Below are positions 21,701-34,600 of a stretch of DNA of 64,000 nucleotides, in pieces (position 1 is the first letter of the stretch; the number at the start of each line of letters is the position of its first letter). A program made the translations under genes and the position numbers. Source of the DNA: Monoplex corrugatus (lineage: Eukaryota > Mollusca > Gastropoda > Littorinimorpha > Ranellidae); the NCBI GenBank assembly GCA_030674185.1, contig JAPXFY010000030.1:40472770-40536769 (forward strand), read 5' to 3'. The notes under the pieces are model-generated. The model saw only the letters and a list, made by a program, of their open reading frames with translations. It searched no databases and was not told the DNA's origin.

Positions 21701-24700
21701 ACGACATGCAGAAGAAACAACGGCCGCGCGCCCATTCACCGGCAGTGTCTTTACCTGAAAGCACGCCAACAGGTAACATTATTATGGCCATAGCAGCAGT
21801 TAACAGATGAGTACACTGATTCTCTTTTCTTCTTCTTTTTTTTTTTTTTTGTTTTCGTTTCAAAGGGAGATGATTTCACTGGAGAGGTGTGTCAGGGGGA
21901 GGGAAGAAATGTGTGTAAAATTTCCTGGGTTTTTCGGTGTATCAGATGGTTACCAAGTTTCGATCAAAGCAACTAGTCACTGTGTTGTAGTGGTTAACAC
22001 AGTGGATGAACAACAGGAATGTTGTGGGTTTGAATCCCCATCAGTCCTTTCAAAAATCATTTGGCTCTTGCTGGCTCCAGCCCAGAGTTGAGAGCATTGT
22101 TGGCTCATTACGAAGACTGGGTCAACACAGTCGAGTCTCATCCACTTCATGGATGTGTCACTGATGGTGCTACTCAGTTTTTCTGATCTCTGCAGTTTTT
22201 GTATAGTTTCACTCCACTTTCAGTTTAAGTTTCTCAAGACGACGTCTCCACGCTCAGAACGAATTCCATATGCACTAACGTCACAGACGTCACGTGTATG
22301 GTGATCATGGCACAAGCCTTAAGCATGCACATAAAACCCTTGAGCTGGCCAGGTCCTGAGGCCTTACCTAACCTGTATATCTCAAACTTAATTGATGCCA
22401 AGATGTATTATGATTGTAAGCGTAGAGTACAGTCCTGTCACACAGTCTTTCAAGCCTAGATGTAACTCCTTAGCATCATGGTTGTCATTCTCATGGGCAT
22501 CGTCATCCTTTTATAAAAACTGTGCCAGAGTCTGTGGCCATTAAAGTGGCGTAGAAAATGGGACGGACAAAAGAAATGAGCACAAAAGAAATCTCTGTAA
22601 GTGCGATGATCCTTACACGGCTGCATTTTCCCAACCATTCTGATACCCTTTAGTTGCGAGCCGTCATCGCCTGCGAATGCTATTTTTAGCCAGGCAAAGT
22701 CTTATCTCTGTAGCGCGTCTTTGTGCTCAAGCCCTAGTGATAAAGAAGGAAGCTGAATACGCTATACACGGCAAGCGGGAGGGGTGAAAAGGGTGTGGGG
22801 AGTGGAAGGGAAGGGGAAAGATGCGCGCTATTTAAAACCGGCAGGGCAGGGCCAACTAAATTATCTTGGATTTGTGTGCCGTGCTTAACTCTTTGATTCC
22901 CACACCCTGTCCACCAGCATCCTGCATTGTCAACCATGCTAGCAGAGCAAAGACTTAACCCTTTGACTCCCTCATCCTATCCACTAGCTTCCTGCAGGAA
23001 GGCTCAATTTTTGCTCTGCTTGGTTGGTTGACAGTGCAGAATGCTGGTGGACAAGGTGCAGGAGTCCAAGGGTTAAGTTTTTGCTCTGAAATGTGTGGAG
23101 GGGTGGAAGGGGAATGGGAATCAGGACCTGGGTATGAAACACTAAGCTGAAACCACTAGCTTCCTGCGGGAAGCTGGTGGATAGGGTGAGAGAGTCAAAA
23201 AGTTAAGTTTTTGCAGTTGGTGGGTAAGGTGTGGAAGTCAAAAGGATTAAGAAGAAAAAAGTTGACCGTTGACTTGCAAAAGCATGAAGTTTGGAGGGTT
23301 AGGCACTAAGGGTCACATGGATCAAGAAAGTGCCCGAAAATTTGCACTTCGACTCCTGCACTGTATCCACCAATGCGAAAACTGAACGCTTTGACTCCTT
23401 CACCCTATCCACCACCTCCCTGCAGGAAGCTGGTGGATAGGGTGAGGGAGTCAAAAGGTTCAATTTTTGCTCTGCTTGGTTGGTTGATGGTGCAGAATGC
23501 TGGTGGACAGGGTGCAGGAGTCAAAGGGTTAAGGTTTTGCTCTGAAAATGTGAGGAGGGGTGGAAGGGGGGTGGGAATCAGGACCTCTGTATGAAACACA
23601 AAGCTGAAACCATCACAACAACCAGGGAATTAACCCTTTGCCTCCCGCACCCTATCCACCAACAGTGAAACGTTAACTCTTTAATTCCCTCACCCTATCC
23701 ACAGGAAGCTGGTGGATAGGGTGAGGGAATTAAAGGGTTAAGTTTTTGCTTTGCTAACATGGCTGACAATGCTGGATGCCAGTGGACAGGATATGGGAGT
23801 CAAAGGGTTAAGAATAGCGAACAGGCCAGGTTTTACATTGTGGGCTGGAACTAAACTCAAAGACGTGAATCTACGGATGAGTTACTAAGAGCCAGCCAGC
23901 CACTAACTAGTTAGACGACGACGATGATTCAGTGAACTTACCTGTTGCAGAGAGCGAGGTGGAAGACGAATCCATTAAGAGTGATGATGATGATAGTGAC
24001 GATTCGTGGACCACAAAGGAAGACTTTCCCACGAACGTAATCCTCAACATGATGGGTGGTCGAGAACGCGACACGGATGGAGACAGGCCATACAGCTGTC
24101 CCATACCAGGCTGCAACAAAAAATACAAGAATGTGAACGGCATCAAGTACCACGCCCGACACGGTCACAAGAATGAAGTCTCTAAGTGAGTAGTGAAAAA
24201 AATGTGTTGTTTTTGGTTTGTATGTGGGCAGGAGTGTGTGGGTTTGTTTTTGTTTGTTTTTTTGTTTTGTTTTTTTTGTTTTGTTGTTGTTGTTTTTTTT
24301 TTTTGGGGGGGGGGGACAAACGTATTGATCCAAATCACCTATCTGACAGTAATTACAACAGATAGAGAAAAAATTTGTTGTGTTGTTGAGCTGCTAGTTG
24401 TGGGTGTGACTGAACATAAGACGTTTTTAAGAATGGGTTTGACCTTGTCCCTTACCAACCCTCAACCATTAACTCAATGGAGTCGCGGTCAAATAGTGCT
24501 TGTCGACCCCTGAAATCGCATGTTTTCGGCCATTTTTAAAAAAAATATTACAAAATAACCAGACAAGATAGAAACAAACAGTAAAGTGCAAAAGAAATCA
24601 GAACCTTGCTACATTAGATTCTACTTACAATTTGTGTGCTGATTTCCCACTTGAATGTAGAAATTACTCCAATTAGGGTATCCAAACAGCATTCCGAACA

Positions 24701-25457
24701 ACAGTTTTGAACCACATGATCGACCACAGAGCGATGTCACTTAAGCCAATGCTAGGGACAAACTCGTATCTGAATCCAACAAATCATCCCTATCTTCGAC
24801 AGATAATTCACCAACAAGATCTAATTCATCATCAGATCCTTCAGCTTGGATGATATCAATCACCTCTTGCACAGAAAACATACGCCAGTTTCGAAGTCGC
24901 CTTGCCGCCATTTTGAAAATAGGTGAATCCAGCGTCGCTTACTGACTCTATAAACTTCGTTAAAACAAAGACTGTATGATGATTAGATATGGTCTAAGGG
25001 AAGCAATCGATGCATAGATGATTATACTTTGACTTTCAGGAGTTATCTCCCTCGAATACTGTTCATGTTATAAATAAATAAAAAAAGGCATTTTCCGACG
25101 GCACCAGCCTGCCGTCACGACTAAGATTGCTGTATAGATGGGCGGCAGCAGACTGCCATGAAGACGCCAAAGAGTTAATGCAGTCATTCAGTGTTTCAGG
25201 GGTGTACTTTGTGTTTTCATGTTTTCCTAACCATCAAACGCTGACATGGCTTCCAGGATCTGTAACATGCGGCATTTGATGTTCTTCGCGCGCATACACA
25301 ACAAAGGGGGTTCAGGCTCTTGCAGTTCTATGTTGATGTAAAAGATTGTTAGAATCTCCATCCTTTATCCACAAGATAGTACCAAAGTAGGTTTTTCAGA
25401 TGTTTTAATTAGAACACCAATGGTGCCCTGAACACATCATGTCAATGTCCTTTGGAC

Positions 25458-25497
<40 letters not shown>

Positions 25498-26163
25498 AGT
25501 GAGGGAGAGAGACAGAGACACAGAGAGAGAGTGAGTGAGAGAGAGAGGGAGACAGAGAGAGAGAGAGAGAGAGAGTGAATGAGAGCGAGAGAGAGAGAGA
25601 CACACAGAGAGGGGGGGAGAGAGAGAGTGAGTGAGAGAGACAGAGACACAGAGAGAATGAGTGTGAGAGAGACAGAGAGAGAGTGAAAGAGAGAGACAGA
25701 GAGAGAGAGTTAGAGAGACAGAGAGAGTGAGAGAGAACGAGACAGAGACACACAGAGAGGGGGGGGGGAGAGAGAGAGAGAGTGAGTGAGAGAGAGACAC
25801 AGAGAGAGACAGTGACACAGAGAGAGACACAGAGAGAGGAGGAGAGAGAGAGACAAAGAGAGAGAGAGAGAGGAGAGAGAGAGAGAAGCAGAGAGAGAGA
25901 GACGGAGAGAAAGAGACTTTTAGAGAGGCAGAGAGAGAGTAGGAAGGAGAAAGAATATGGTTCTTTCAAATGGCAAGTTCCAGTGTGACAGTCTCACATA
26001 TTTGCTGATAGGTTTCTTATGCAGTCTAAGGCACCAGTTGATCAAAAACACTCCCCATACTCACAGAAAAACATCTCCCACCCTAACAGACAATTTTCAC
26101 AAAGTGAAACATTCCCGTATAGAATTGAGATGCCTGAGAAAATAATGTATTATACTAGTGCTA

Positions 26164-26229
<66 letters not shown>

Positions 26230-29200
26230 GCACGCACGCACGCACGCCGCACGCACGCACACACACACACACACACACACACCACACACGCGACACATAC
26301 ATGCACATGCACCACATCACACAAACAAACACAACACGTACCACACACACACACACACATCAATGCAACACGCGGCGCGCACACACACAACACAAACAAC
26401 ACCACAACCCCACACACCACACACACCACACACACACACACAACAAAGGAGCCCACTGAATGTAGCACAACTCTTGACACCTGTGTGAAAACTATCAAGA
26501 CCCAATTTCCAAAAGCCAGGGTAGTTTTAAGTCAGGTAGCTCCTGTGAGGACAAACACCTAAACGCTAAAAGAGAGCTCCTAAATGCCCTAACAAAAGTG
26601 CGACTTCTTAAAGCAGCGAGTGTCGAATACGTCAACAATGACAATCTTCAAACTATCAGTCACACTCAAGTCAGCCAGGACGACGTCCATCCAACCATCA
26701 GAGGGGCGAGCGTTCTGGCCAGAAACTTAGGGAGGCAAATCCATCAGCTTTTCTGGGAAAAACCGAGGAGGAGATCAAACCGACAACGACATCAACAAAG
26801 ACCCGGCTTTCAATCTCCGTTTTTCTTCTCTCCTTGGTCATTTTAGATTCAGCCCAGATTCAGTTTCTCTTCGTTCAGTTCTCAGCTATATTGTTTTACT
26901 TAATTATTTTCTTGTTCACATACTTCATTTTTATCCTATTTGTACCTTTTAATTCAAAGTTAAATGAAATCTATATAAACTTACCATATTGTTCTAAAGT
27001 TATTCAACCGTTCCTCATGAAGACGTGTGTAGTAAGTGATATCAACATTTTTCAGTGGAACGCACGTTCCATTGTTAAAAACATCTCATATTTGAGTAAC
27101 TATCTATCTTCTAGAAACGTCCATGTCATGCTCCTACAATCGCTGAATACCATCAAAACCAAATTACCTAAAATATCCGGTTTTTATTATCCACCAATAT
27201 GTGACTCTGTAAATGACGGTGGCCGTATACAAACAGCTATATACATTCGTGAAGGACTGAACTATTGTGAACGATCATCGCCAGTACCTAAATCTACCGC
27301 ATTTATTTCATCATGTGCAATCATTATAAAATTTTCCTCATCGTTAGTTGTGAATATGGCCTCTGTATACTTACCAAGAGGCCCAGACTCTGTGAACACT
27401 GAATGGTTAAAACACTTTCAAGATCAGGACGACAAGTGGATAATTGGAGGTGATTTTAATGCACATGCCCCATTTTGGGAAAAGTATTGTACAAACATAA
27501 CAAGCAACAGGTTGATTGAAAATATTGTAGATTCCAATTTATATTTACTTAACAACGGACACGTTACCCGGATCCCCGATATACCAACCCACAGACCCAC
27601 AGCTATCGACCTTACTTTAATCTCACCATCCCTAGCCCCAAACGCCACATGGCAAACAGAGGATGACTTGTTGGGATCAGATCACATCCCCATACGTCTG
27701 ACCCTAAACCATACTACAGAAATAGACGCCATACCACAAGATAGTTTACCCAAGTTTAATTATAAAAACGCTGACTGGATCAGTTTTAAGGCAATCCTTG
27801 AAAGACAAGAACAGATCTATCTGAAGCAATGAACATAAACGAAACGTACGAAGTTTTCTGTAACTCACTCTTAAGGGCTGCTAACATTTCAATTCCAAAA
27901 CTTACAGTGTCAAAAATAGGAAAACATCATGGAAATGTCTGGTGGAATGAGGACTGTCAAAAGGCAGTGAACGAAAAGAAAGAAAAATACAAAATTTATT
28001 TAGCAAACAGGTCACCTGAAAATCATACAGCGATGAAAAGTGCCAACATTAAGTGTAACAGAATCATAGAGCAAGCCAAAGAACAACACTGGACATCTTT
28101 TTGTAAATGTGAAGTAAATATCCACAAAGACACGATAAAGATTTGGGAAAAACTAAAATTAATGAAAAACGGGATTAAGTTGCCATCAATTCCAGTAAAG
28201 CTAGAAAATAACCCTATTCCTAGCTCATTGGAAAAAGCAGAAGCTTTTGCAGACGTGTTTGCTGAGGCCTGTCGTGTAGAAGGACTCCCTGTCTCTGATA
28301 GAAATTATAGGGAACGAGATGAAAAGAAAGATGTATATAAGGACCCTGCCTCTGACAATACTCACTACATAAATGCATCACTCACACTTCAAGAATTAAA
28401 AGATGCCATTCAGTCCCTTCCAAGTAAAAAAACGTCAGTTGGACTAGATGCAATTTCCAATGAGATGCTGAAAAATTTACCAGAAAATTTTATAATCTTG
28501 CTACATGACATATTTCCAAAATGCTGGAATAGTGGGATAATGCCTAACAACTGGAAAGAAACAATAGTGGTTCCTGTATTAAAACCAGGTAAATGTAATA
28601 CGATTTGAAAAACTACAGGCCAATTGCATTAACATCACATGTATGTAAACTAATGGAGAAAATAATCTTAAAGAGACTGATGCACTATTGTGAAAAGAAT
28701 AAAATAATACCAGTAAATCAGGCAGGATTTCGAAAAGGCAGGTCACCAGTAGAGATCCTAACAAAGCTAACTACTAATATAAAACAACAATTTGCAAGAC
28801 GTCAATGTGTTTTAGCTACATTTTTTGATATAACGAAAGCATACGATCAAGTGTGGCACTCCCGATTGTTATTCAAATTTAAAAGTATTGGGCTGACAGG
28901 TCACATTTTTGGCTATGTTAAGTGTTTCTTAGAAAACAGAGTATTTCAAACGAGGATTGAAAATGTATATTCCACGAAACGAATTCTTCAAATGGGTATC
29001 CCCAGGGATCCGTTATAGCTCCCCTTCTTTTCATGATATTAATGCATGACTTACCCAGTAAAGTATCTAAGCATGTAGTTTTAGCTCAATATGCTGACGA
29101 TTTATGCATGTGGATGCAGGTAAATATGAAAAAGAAAACTCCTTTGCGCTGTATCAATTATACACGCAAATGCTACCAATTAGAACTTGATAAAATAGCG

Positions 29201-31287
29201 CGATACATGGTAGAAAATGGGTTACATCGATCCCTGGAAAAAACAAAAATAGTTTTATTTAATAATGGAGCTAACCCAGTAAATATTCCCACTTTCAAAC
29301 TGGGAGATACTCTTCTTCAGTTTAACGAGTCGATTAAATTCTTAGGAGTTTTCCTTACAGCAAAATTATCTTGGAATCAGCATATTGAATACTTATTAAC
29401 CAAAGCTCAAAAAAGTTTAAATTTCATAAAAATAGTTCGCAAACAGACATGGGGTCAAGATTCATCAACACTTGTTCATCTTTGTAAATCGCTTGTTAGA
29501 TCTAAATTAACCTATGCTCAAGAAATCTTCTTCAGTGCACCGAAACACTTACTAAAAAAACTGCAGAGCATAGATTGTAAAGGTTTTCAAACTTGCACTG
29601 GGTCTTCCAATGCATGCTTCCTGTCTTCGGACATATAATGAAATCAAATTGTTGCCACTTGATGAGCAAAGGAAAGTCGCTTCTACTAAATTTTTGTTAA
29701 GAAACACTACCGTAGAAAACATCTCAGAAACAGAAATTAAACTGAGATCAGATACCGACTTTCCAAAACGAGCTAAATCAATATCTTCATGGTCACACTT
29801 GCAACATACACATCTGACGTCATGAAAGGCTCAGGAATTGATCTAGACGTAGATCCTGTATCTATACGACCTTCCTTTTCGCCAGTACCCAGTTGGGAAC
29901 TCCAAAGAGCACGATTTGACGTACACCACACTAATTTAAAAAAAGGAGACAATATAAACTTACTGGCTAGTCAGGTTAAATGTCATATAAATAATAAACG
30001 ACGTATATTCTGATCATTTGAAAATTTACACTGATGGGTCAGTAATTGAAAGAAAAGCAGGCTCAGCGTTTTTAATACCTGCTCTCAAAATTGAAAAATC
30101 TTTCTACATAGGACTTGATAAATCTATCTTTACAGCTGAACTCTTTGCAATATTAATGGCTTTAAACTTTCTGATAAGTCTTCCTAGGACAATTTTTCAG
30201 ATACTTCTTTGCGTTGATTCAAAATCAGTACTTCAGGCTCTTGAATTATCAAAATTACAAACAAGATCAGAAATGATTCTGGAAATAAGTCACTTGATTC
30301 ATAATTTATCTTTCAGAGGCACTGATATTACTTTCTGCTGGATACCTTCTCATAGTTCTTTTAGTTATAATAATAAAGTTGACAGGGCTGCCAAACGGGG
30401 AGCTAATAACTCACCAGATTCAAACAATATCCAGCTTTCTCTCTCGTTGCACGAGAATTACACTTTAGTGGACAACTACGTCTGGAAGCAGTTCCAATTA
30501 AAACAGAAAAAGTATGATAAATGTCACATGAACTTTGAAGTTAGCAAAATACTTAAGCAGCTTCATGCCAGCAGAACTATACAGTCCCTTATGTACAGAT
30601 GGAAACTTGATGCATTCAAAACAAAATATACCAATAACATAGTGTGTCTGTGTGGAAAGAAGATAACACATAGTCATATTCTTTCTTGCGTTAGGGTAAA
30701 ACGACATATTCCAACACTATCTGTGAGTACAGTTTCTGACATATTTGCCTCATCATCATTACTGAATGATTTTTTTGTTAGCCTGTCAAAAAGTCCTATA
30801 GCGAATTACCTTTAAAATGTTATTTGACTTGTTCATTGTTGTGGTTAGTCAATTATTAGTTTTACTTTTTATTCATTTCTTCCGGATATTTACTAATTTT
30901 GTTTGTCAGTTTGTTTGTTTAAATCGATAATTATGGTAACATTATTTGTTAGTTTTACCTTCCCCTCTTCAAAACAGTTGTTTTCTGGATCATCTTTTCT
31001 CAAATTCAAAATTGACAATTTTCAAATATCTTCTTCACTCCTCCTCTATCACTCCCCCCCCCCCCCCCTTTCCCCTTTTTTTTGTTTTTTTTTGTTTTTT
31101 GTTTTGGTCTAAAATCACTTTAGTGAATAGACATTAAATCAAAGACCACCACCACACACACACACACACGCACGCACACATGCATATACGCATGCATGCA
31201 CGCATATACGCATGCATGCACACACACATACGCACGTACACACACATACTCATGTACACACATATGCATGCATGCACACACACAAAC

Positions 31288-31331
<44 letters not shown>

Positions 31332-31594
31332 CAATGCATAACACACACAACACACACACAACAATACACATGATACATACGCAAGTACACACACATACGG
31401 ATATACTCATGTACACACATATGCATGCAAGCACAACACCACACTAACACACACTAACACACACACAACACAACACTAACACACACACACACACACACAC
31501 TACAACACACACACTAACACACACTAACACACACACACACACACTACACACACACACACACACCACACTACTACACACACACTAACACACACAC

Positions 31595-31627
<33 letters not shown>

Positions 31628-34600
31628 CACACACCACACACACACACAACACACAACACACACACACACACACCACACACACACACACACACACATAAAA
31701 CTGGCCGAACAGTCAGCATTTGAACCACCAGGCTCAAAATGTTACACACCGTCACTGTCCATTGTGACTGCTTGGGTCTTGGGACCTTATAATGGGAGGA
31801 ATGTGCATATCTGACTGGGAATCCTGCTTTAACCCTTTGTCTGACTGGGAATCCTGCTTTAACCCTTTGTCTGACTGGGAATCCTGCTTTAACCCTTTGT
31901 CTGACTGGGAATCCTGCTTTAACCTTTGACTGGGAATCCTGCTTTAACCTTTGACTGGGAATCCTGCTTTAAAACCCTTTGCCTGACTGGGAATCCTGCT
32001 TGAACCCTTTGTCTGACTGGGAATCCTGCTTTAACCCTTTGCCTGACTGGGAATCCTGCTTGAACCTTTTGTCTGACTGGGAATCCTGCTTTAACCCTTT
32101 GACTGACTGGGAATCCTGCTTTAACCTTTGACTGGGAATCCTGCTTTAACCCTTTGCCTGACTGGGAATCCTGCTTGAAGTTGAACCCTTTGTCTGACTG
32201 GGAATCCTGCTTTAACCCTTTGCCTGACTGGGAATCCTGCTTGAACCCTTTGACTGGGAATCCTGCTTTAACCCTTTGCCTGACTGGGAATCCTGCTTGA
32301 ACCCTTTGTCTGACTGGGAATCCTGCTTTAACCCTTTGCCTGACTGGGAATCCTGCTTGAACCTTTTGTCTGACTGGGAATCCTGCTTTAACCCTTTGAC
32401 TGACTGGGAATCCTGCTTTAACCTTTGACTGGGAATCCTGCTTTAACCCTTTGCCTGACTGGGAATCCTGCTTGAAGTTGAACCCTTTGTCTGACTGGGA
32501 ATCCTGCTTTAACCCTTTGCCTGACTGGGAATCCTGCTTGAACCTTTGACTGGGAATCCTGCTTTAACCCTTTGCCTGACTGGGAATCCTGCTTGAACCC
32601 TTTGTCTGACTGGGAATCCTGCTTGAACCCTTTGTCTGACTGGGAATCCTGCTTTAACCCTTTGCCTGACTGGGAATCCTGCTTGAACCCTTTGTCTGAC
32701 TGGGAATCCTGCTTTAACCCTTTGTCTGACTGGGAATCCTGCTTTAACATGTTGTCTGACTGGGAATCATGTTTTAACCCTTTGACTGGGAATCCTGCTT
32801 TAACCCTTTGTCTGACTGGGAATCAATCTTTAACCCTTTGTCTGACTGGGAATCGTGCTTTAACCCTTTGTCTGACTGGGAGTCATGCTTTAACCCTTTT
32901 TCTGACTGGGAATCTTGCTTTAACCCTTTGTCTGACTGGGTGTCATGCTTTAACCCTTTGACTGGGAATCTTGCTTTAACCCTTTGTCTGACTGGGAATC
33001 TGCTTTAACCCTTTGTCTGACTGGAATCATGCTTTAACCCTTTGTCTGACTGGGAATCTTGCTTTAACCCTTGTTTGACTGGGAATCATGCTTTAACCCT
33101 TTGACTGGGAATCATGCTTTAACCCTTTGTCTGACTGGGAATCCTGCATTAACCCTTGTCTGACTGGGAATCCTGCATTAACCCTTTGTCTGACTGGGAA
33201 TCTTGCTTTAACCCTTTGTCTGACTGGGAATCCTGCTTTAACCCTTTGTCTGTCTGGGAATCCGCTTTAACCCTTTGTCTGACAGGGAATCTTGCTTTAA
33301 CCTTTGTCTGACTGGGAATCAATCTTTAACCTTTTGTCTGACTGGGAATCGTGCTTTAACCTTTGTCTGACTGGGATCATGCTTTAACCCTTTGTCTGAC
33401 TGGGAATCGTGCTTTAACCCTTTGTCTGACTGGGAGTCATGCTTTAACCCTTTGTCTGACTGGAAGTCATGCTTTAACCCTTTGTTGATTGGGAATCTTG
33501 CTTTAACCCTTTGACTGACTGGAATCAGGCTTTAACCTTGACTCCCGCACCCTGTCCACCAGCATCCTGCTTTGTCAACTGTATTAGCACACAAAAACTT
33601 AACCCTTTGAATCCCGCACACTGTCCACCAGCATGCTGCTTTGTTACCGTTAACCAAAGCAAAAAATTAACCTTTTGACTTCCACACCCTGTCCAGCACC
33701 ATCCTGCTTTGTTAACCGTGACTCCCACACCCTGTCCAGCACCTGCCTGCTTTGTTAACCGTGACTCCCACACCCTGTCCAGCACCATCCTGCTTTGTTA
33801 ACTGTGACTCCCACACCCTGTCCAGCACCATCCTGCTTTGTTAACCGTGACTCCCACACCCTGTCCAGCACCTGCCTGCTTTGTTAACCGTGACTCCCAC
33901 ACCCTGTCCAGCACCTGCCTGCTTTGTTAACCGTGACTCCCACACCCTGTCCAGCACCATCCTGCTTTGTTAACCGTGACTCCCACACCCTGTCCAGCAC
34001 CATCCTGCTTTGTTAACTGTGACTCCCACACCCTGTCCAGCACCATCCTGCTTTGTTAACCGTGACTTCCACACCCTGTCCAGCACCATCCTGCTTTGTT
34101 AACCGTGACTCCCACACCCTGTCCAGCACCATCCTGCTTTGTTAACTGTGACTCCCACACCCTGTCCAGCACCATCCTGCTTTGTTAACCGTGACTCCCA
34201 CACCCTGTCCAGCACCTGCCTGCTTTGTTAACCGTGACTCCCACACCCTGTCCAGCACCATCCTGCTTTGTTAACCGTGACTCCCACACCCTGTCCAGCA
34301 CCATCCTGCTTTGTTAACTGTGACTCCCACACCCTGTCCAGCACCATCCTGCTTTGTTAACCGTGACTTCCACACCCTGTCCAGCACCATCCTGCTTTGT
34401 TAACCGTGACTCCCACACCCTGTCCAGCACCATCCTGCTTTGTTAACTGTGACTCCCACACCCTGTCCAGCACCATCCTGCTTTGTTAACTGTGACTCCC
34501 ACACCCTGTCCAGCACCATCCTGCTTTGTTAACTGTGACTTCCACATCCTGTCCAGCACCATCCTGCTTTGTTAACCGTGACTCCCACATCCTGTCCAGC

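Larger units (their letters stand above)
26451..31143 (+). mobile_element. Degenerate APE-RT-RNase H LINE (I/Jockey-like group)
   Basis: Non-LTR retrotransposon in JAZF1 intron 3, same orientation as the gene. In order: end of an ORF1 with an SGNH-esterase-like domain (to ~26800), APE endonuclease (27003-27832), linker and reverse transcriptase (27829-29638), post-RT region (29610-30013), RNase H and a Cys/His motif (30018-30815), 3' UTR to ~31140. Frames are broken at least at 26545, 27820, 28605, 29005, 29630 and 30005, so it is inactive. The 5' end is cut by the (CA)n block. An RNase H domain after RT, plus the C-x-C...H-x4-C motif at the end, points to the I/Nimb/Jockey-related clades rather than L1 or RTE. 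Confidence 0.88.

Noticed and set aside
22020..22045. Functional tRNA gene
   Set aside because: A- and B-box-like sequences are present but no acceptor stem or anticodon arm pairs. A SINE is the better reading. The same applies at 63506.
25405..25969. Ser/Leu-rich minus-strand frames
   Set aside because: They translate a (GA)n block.
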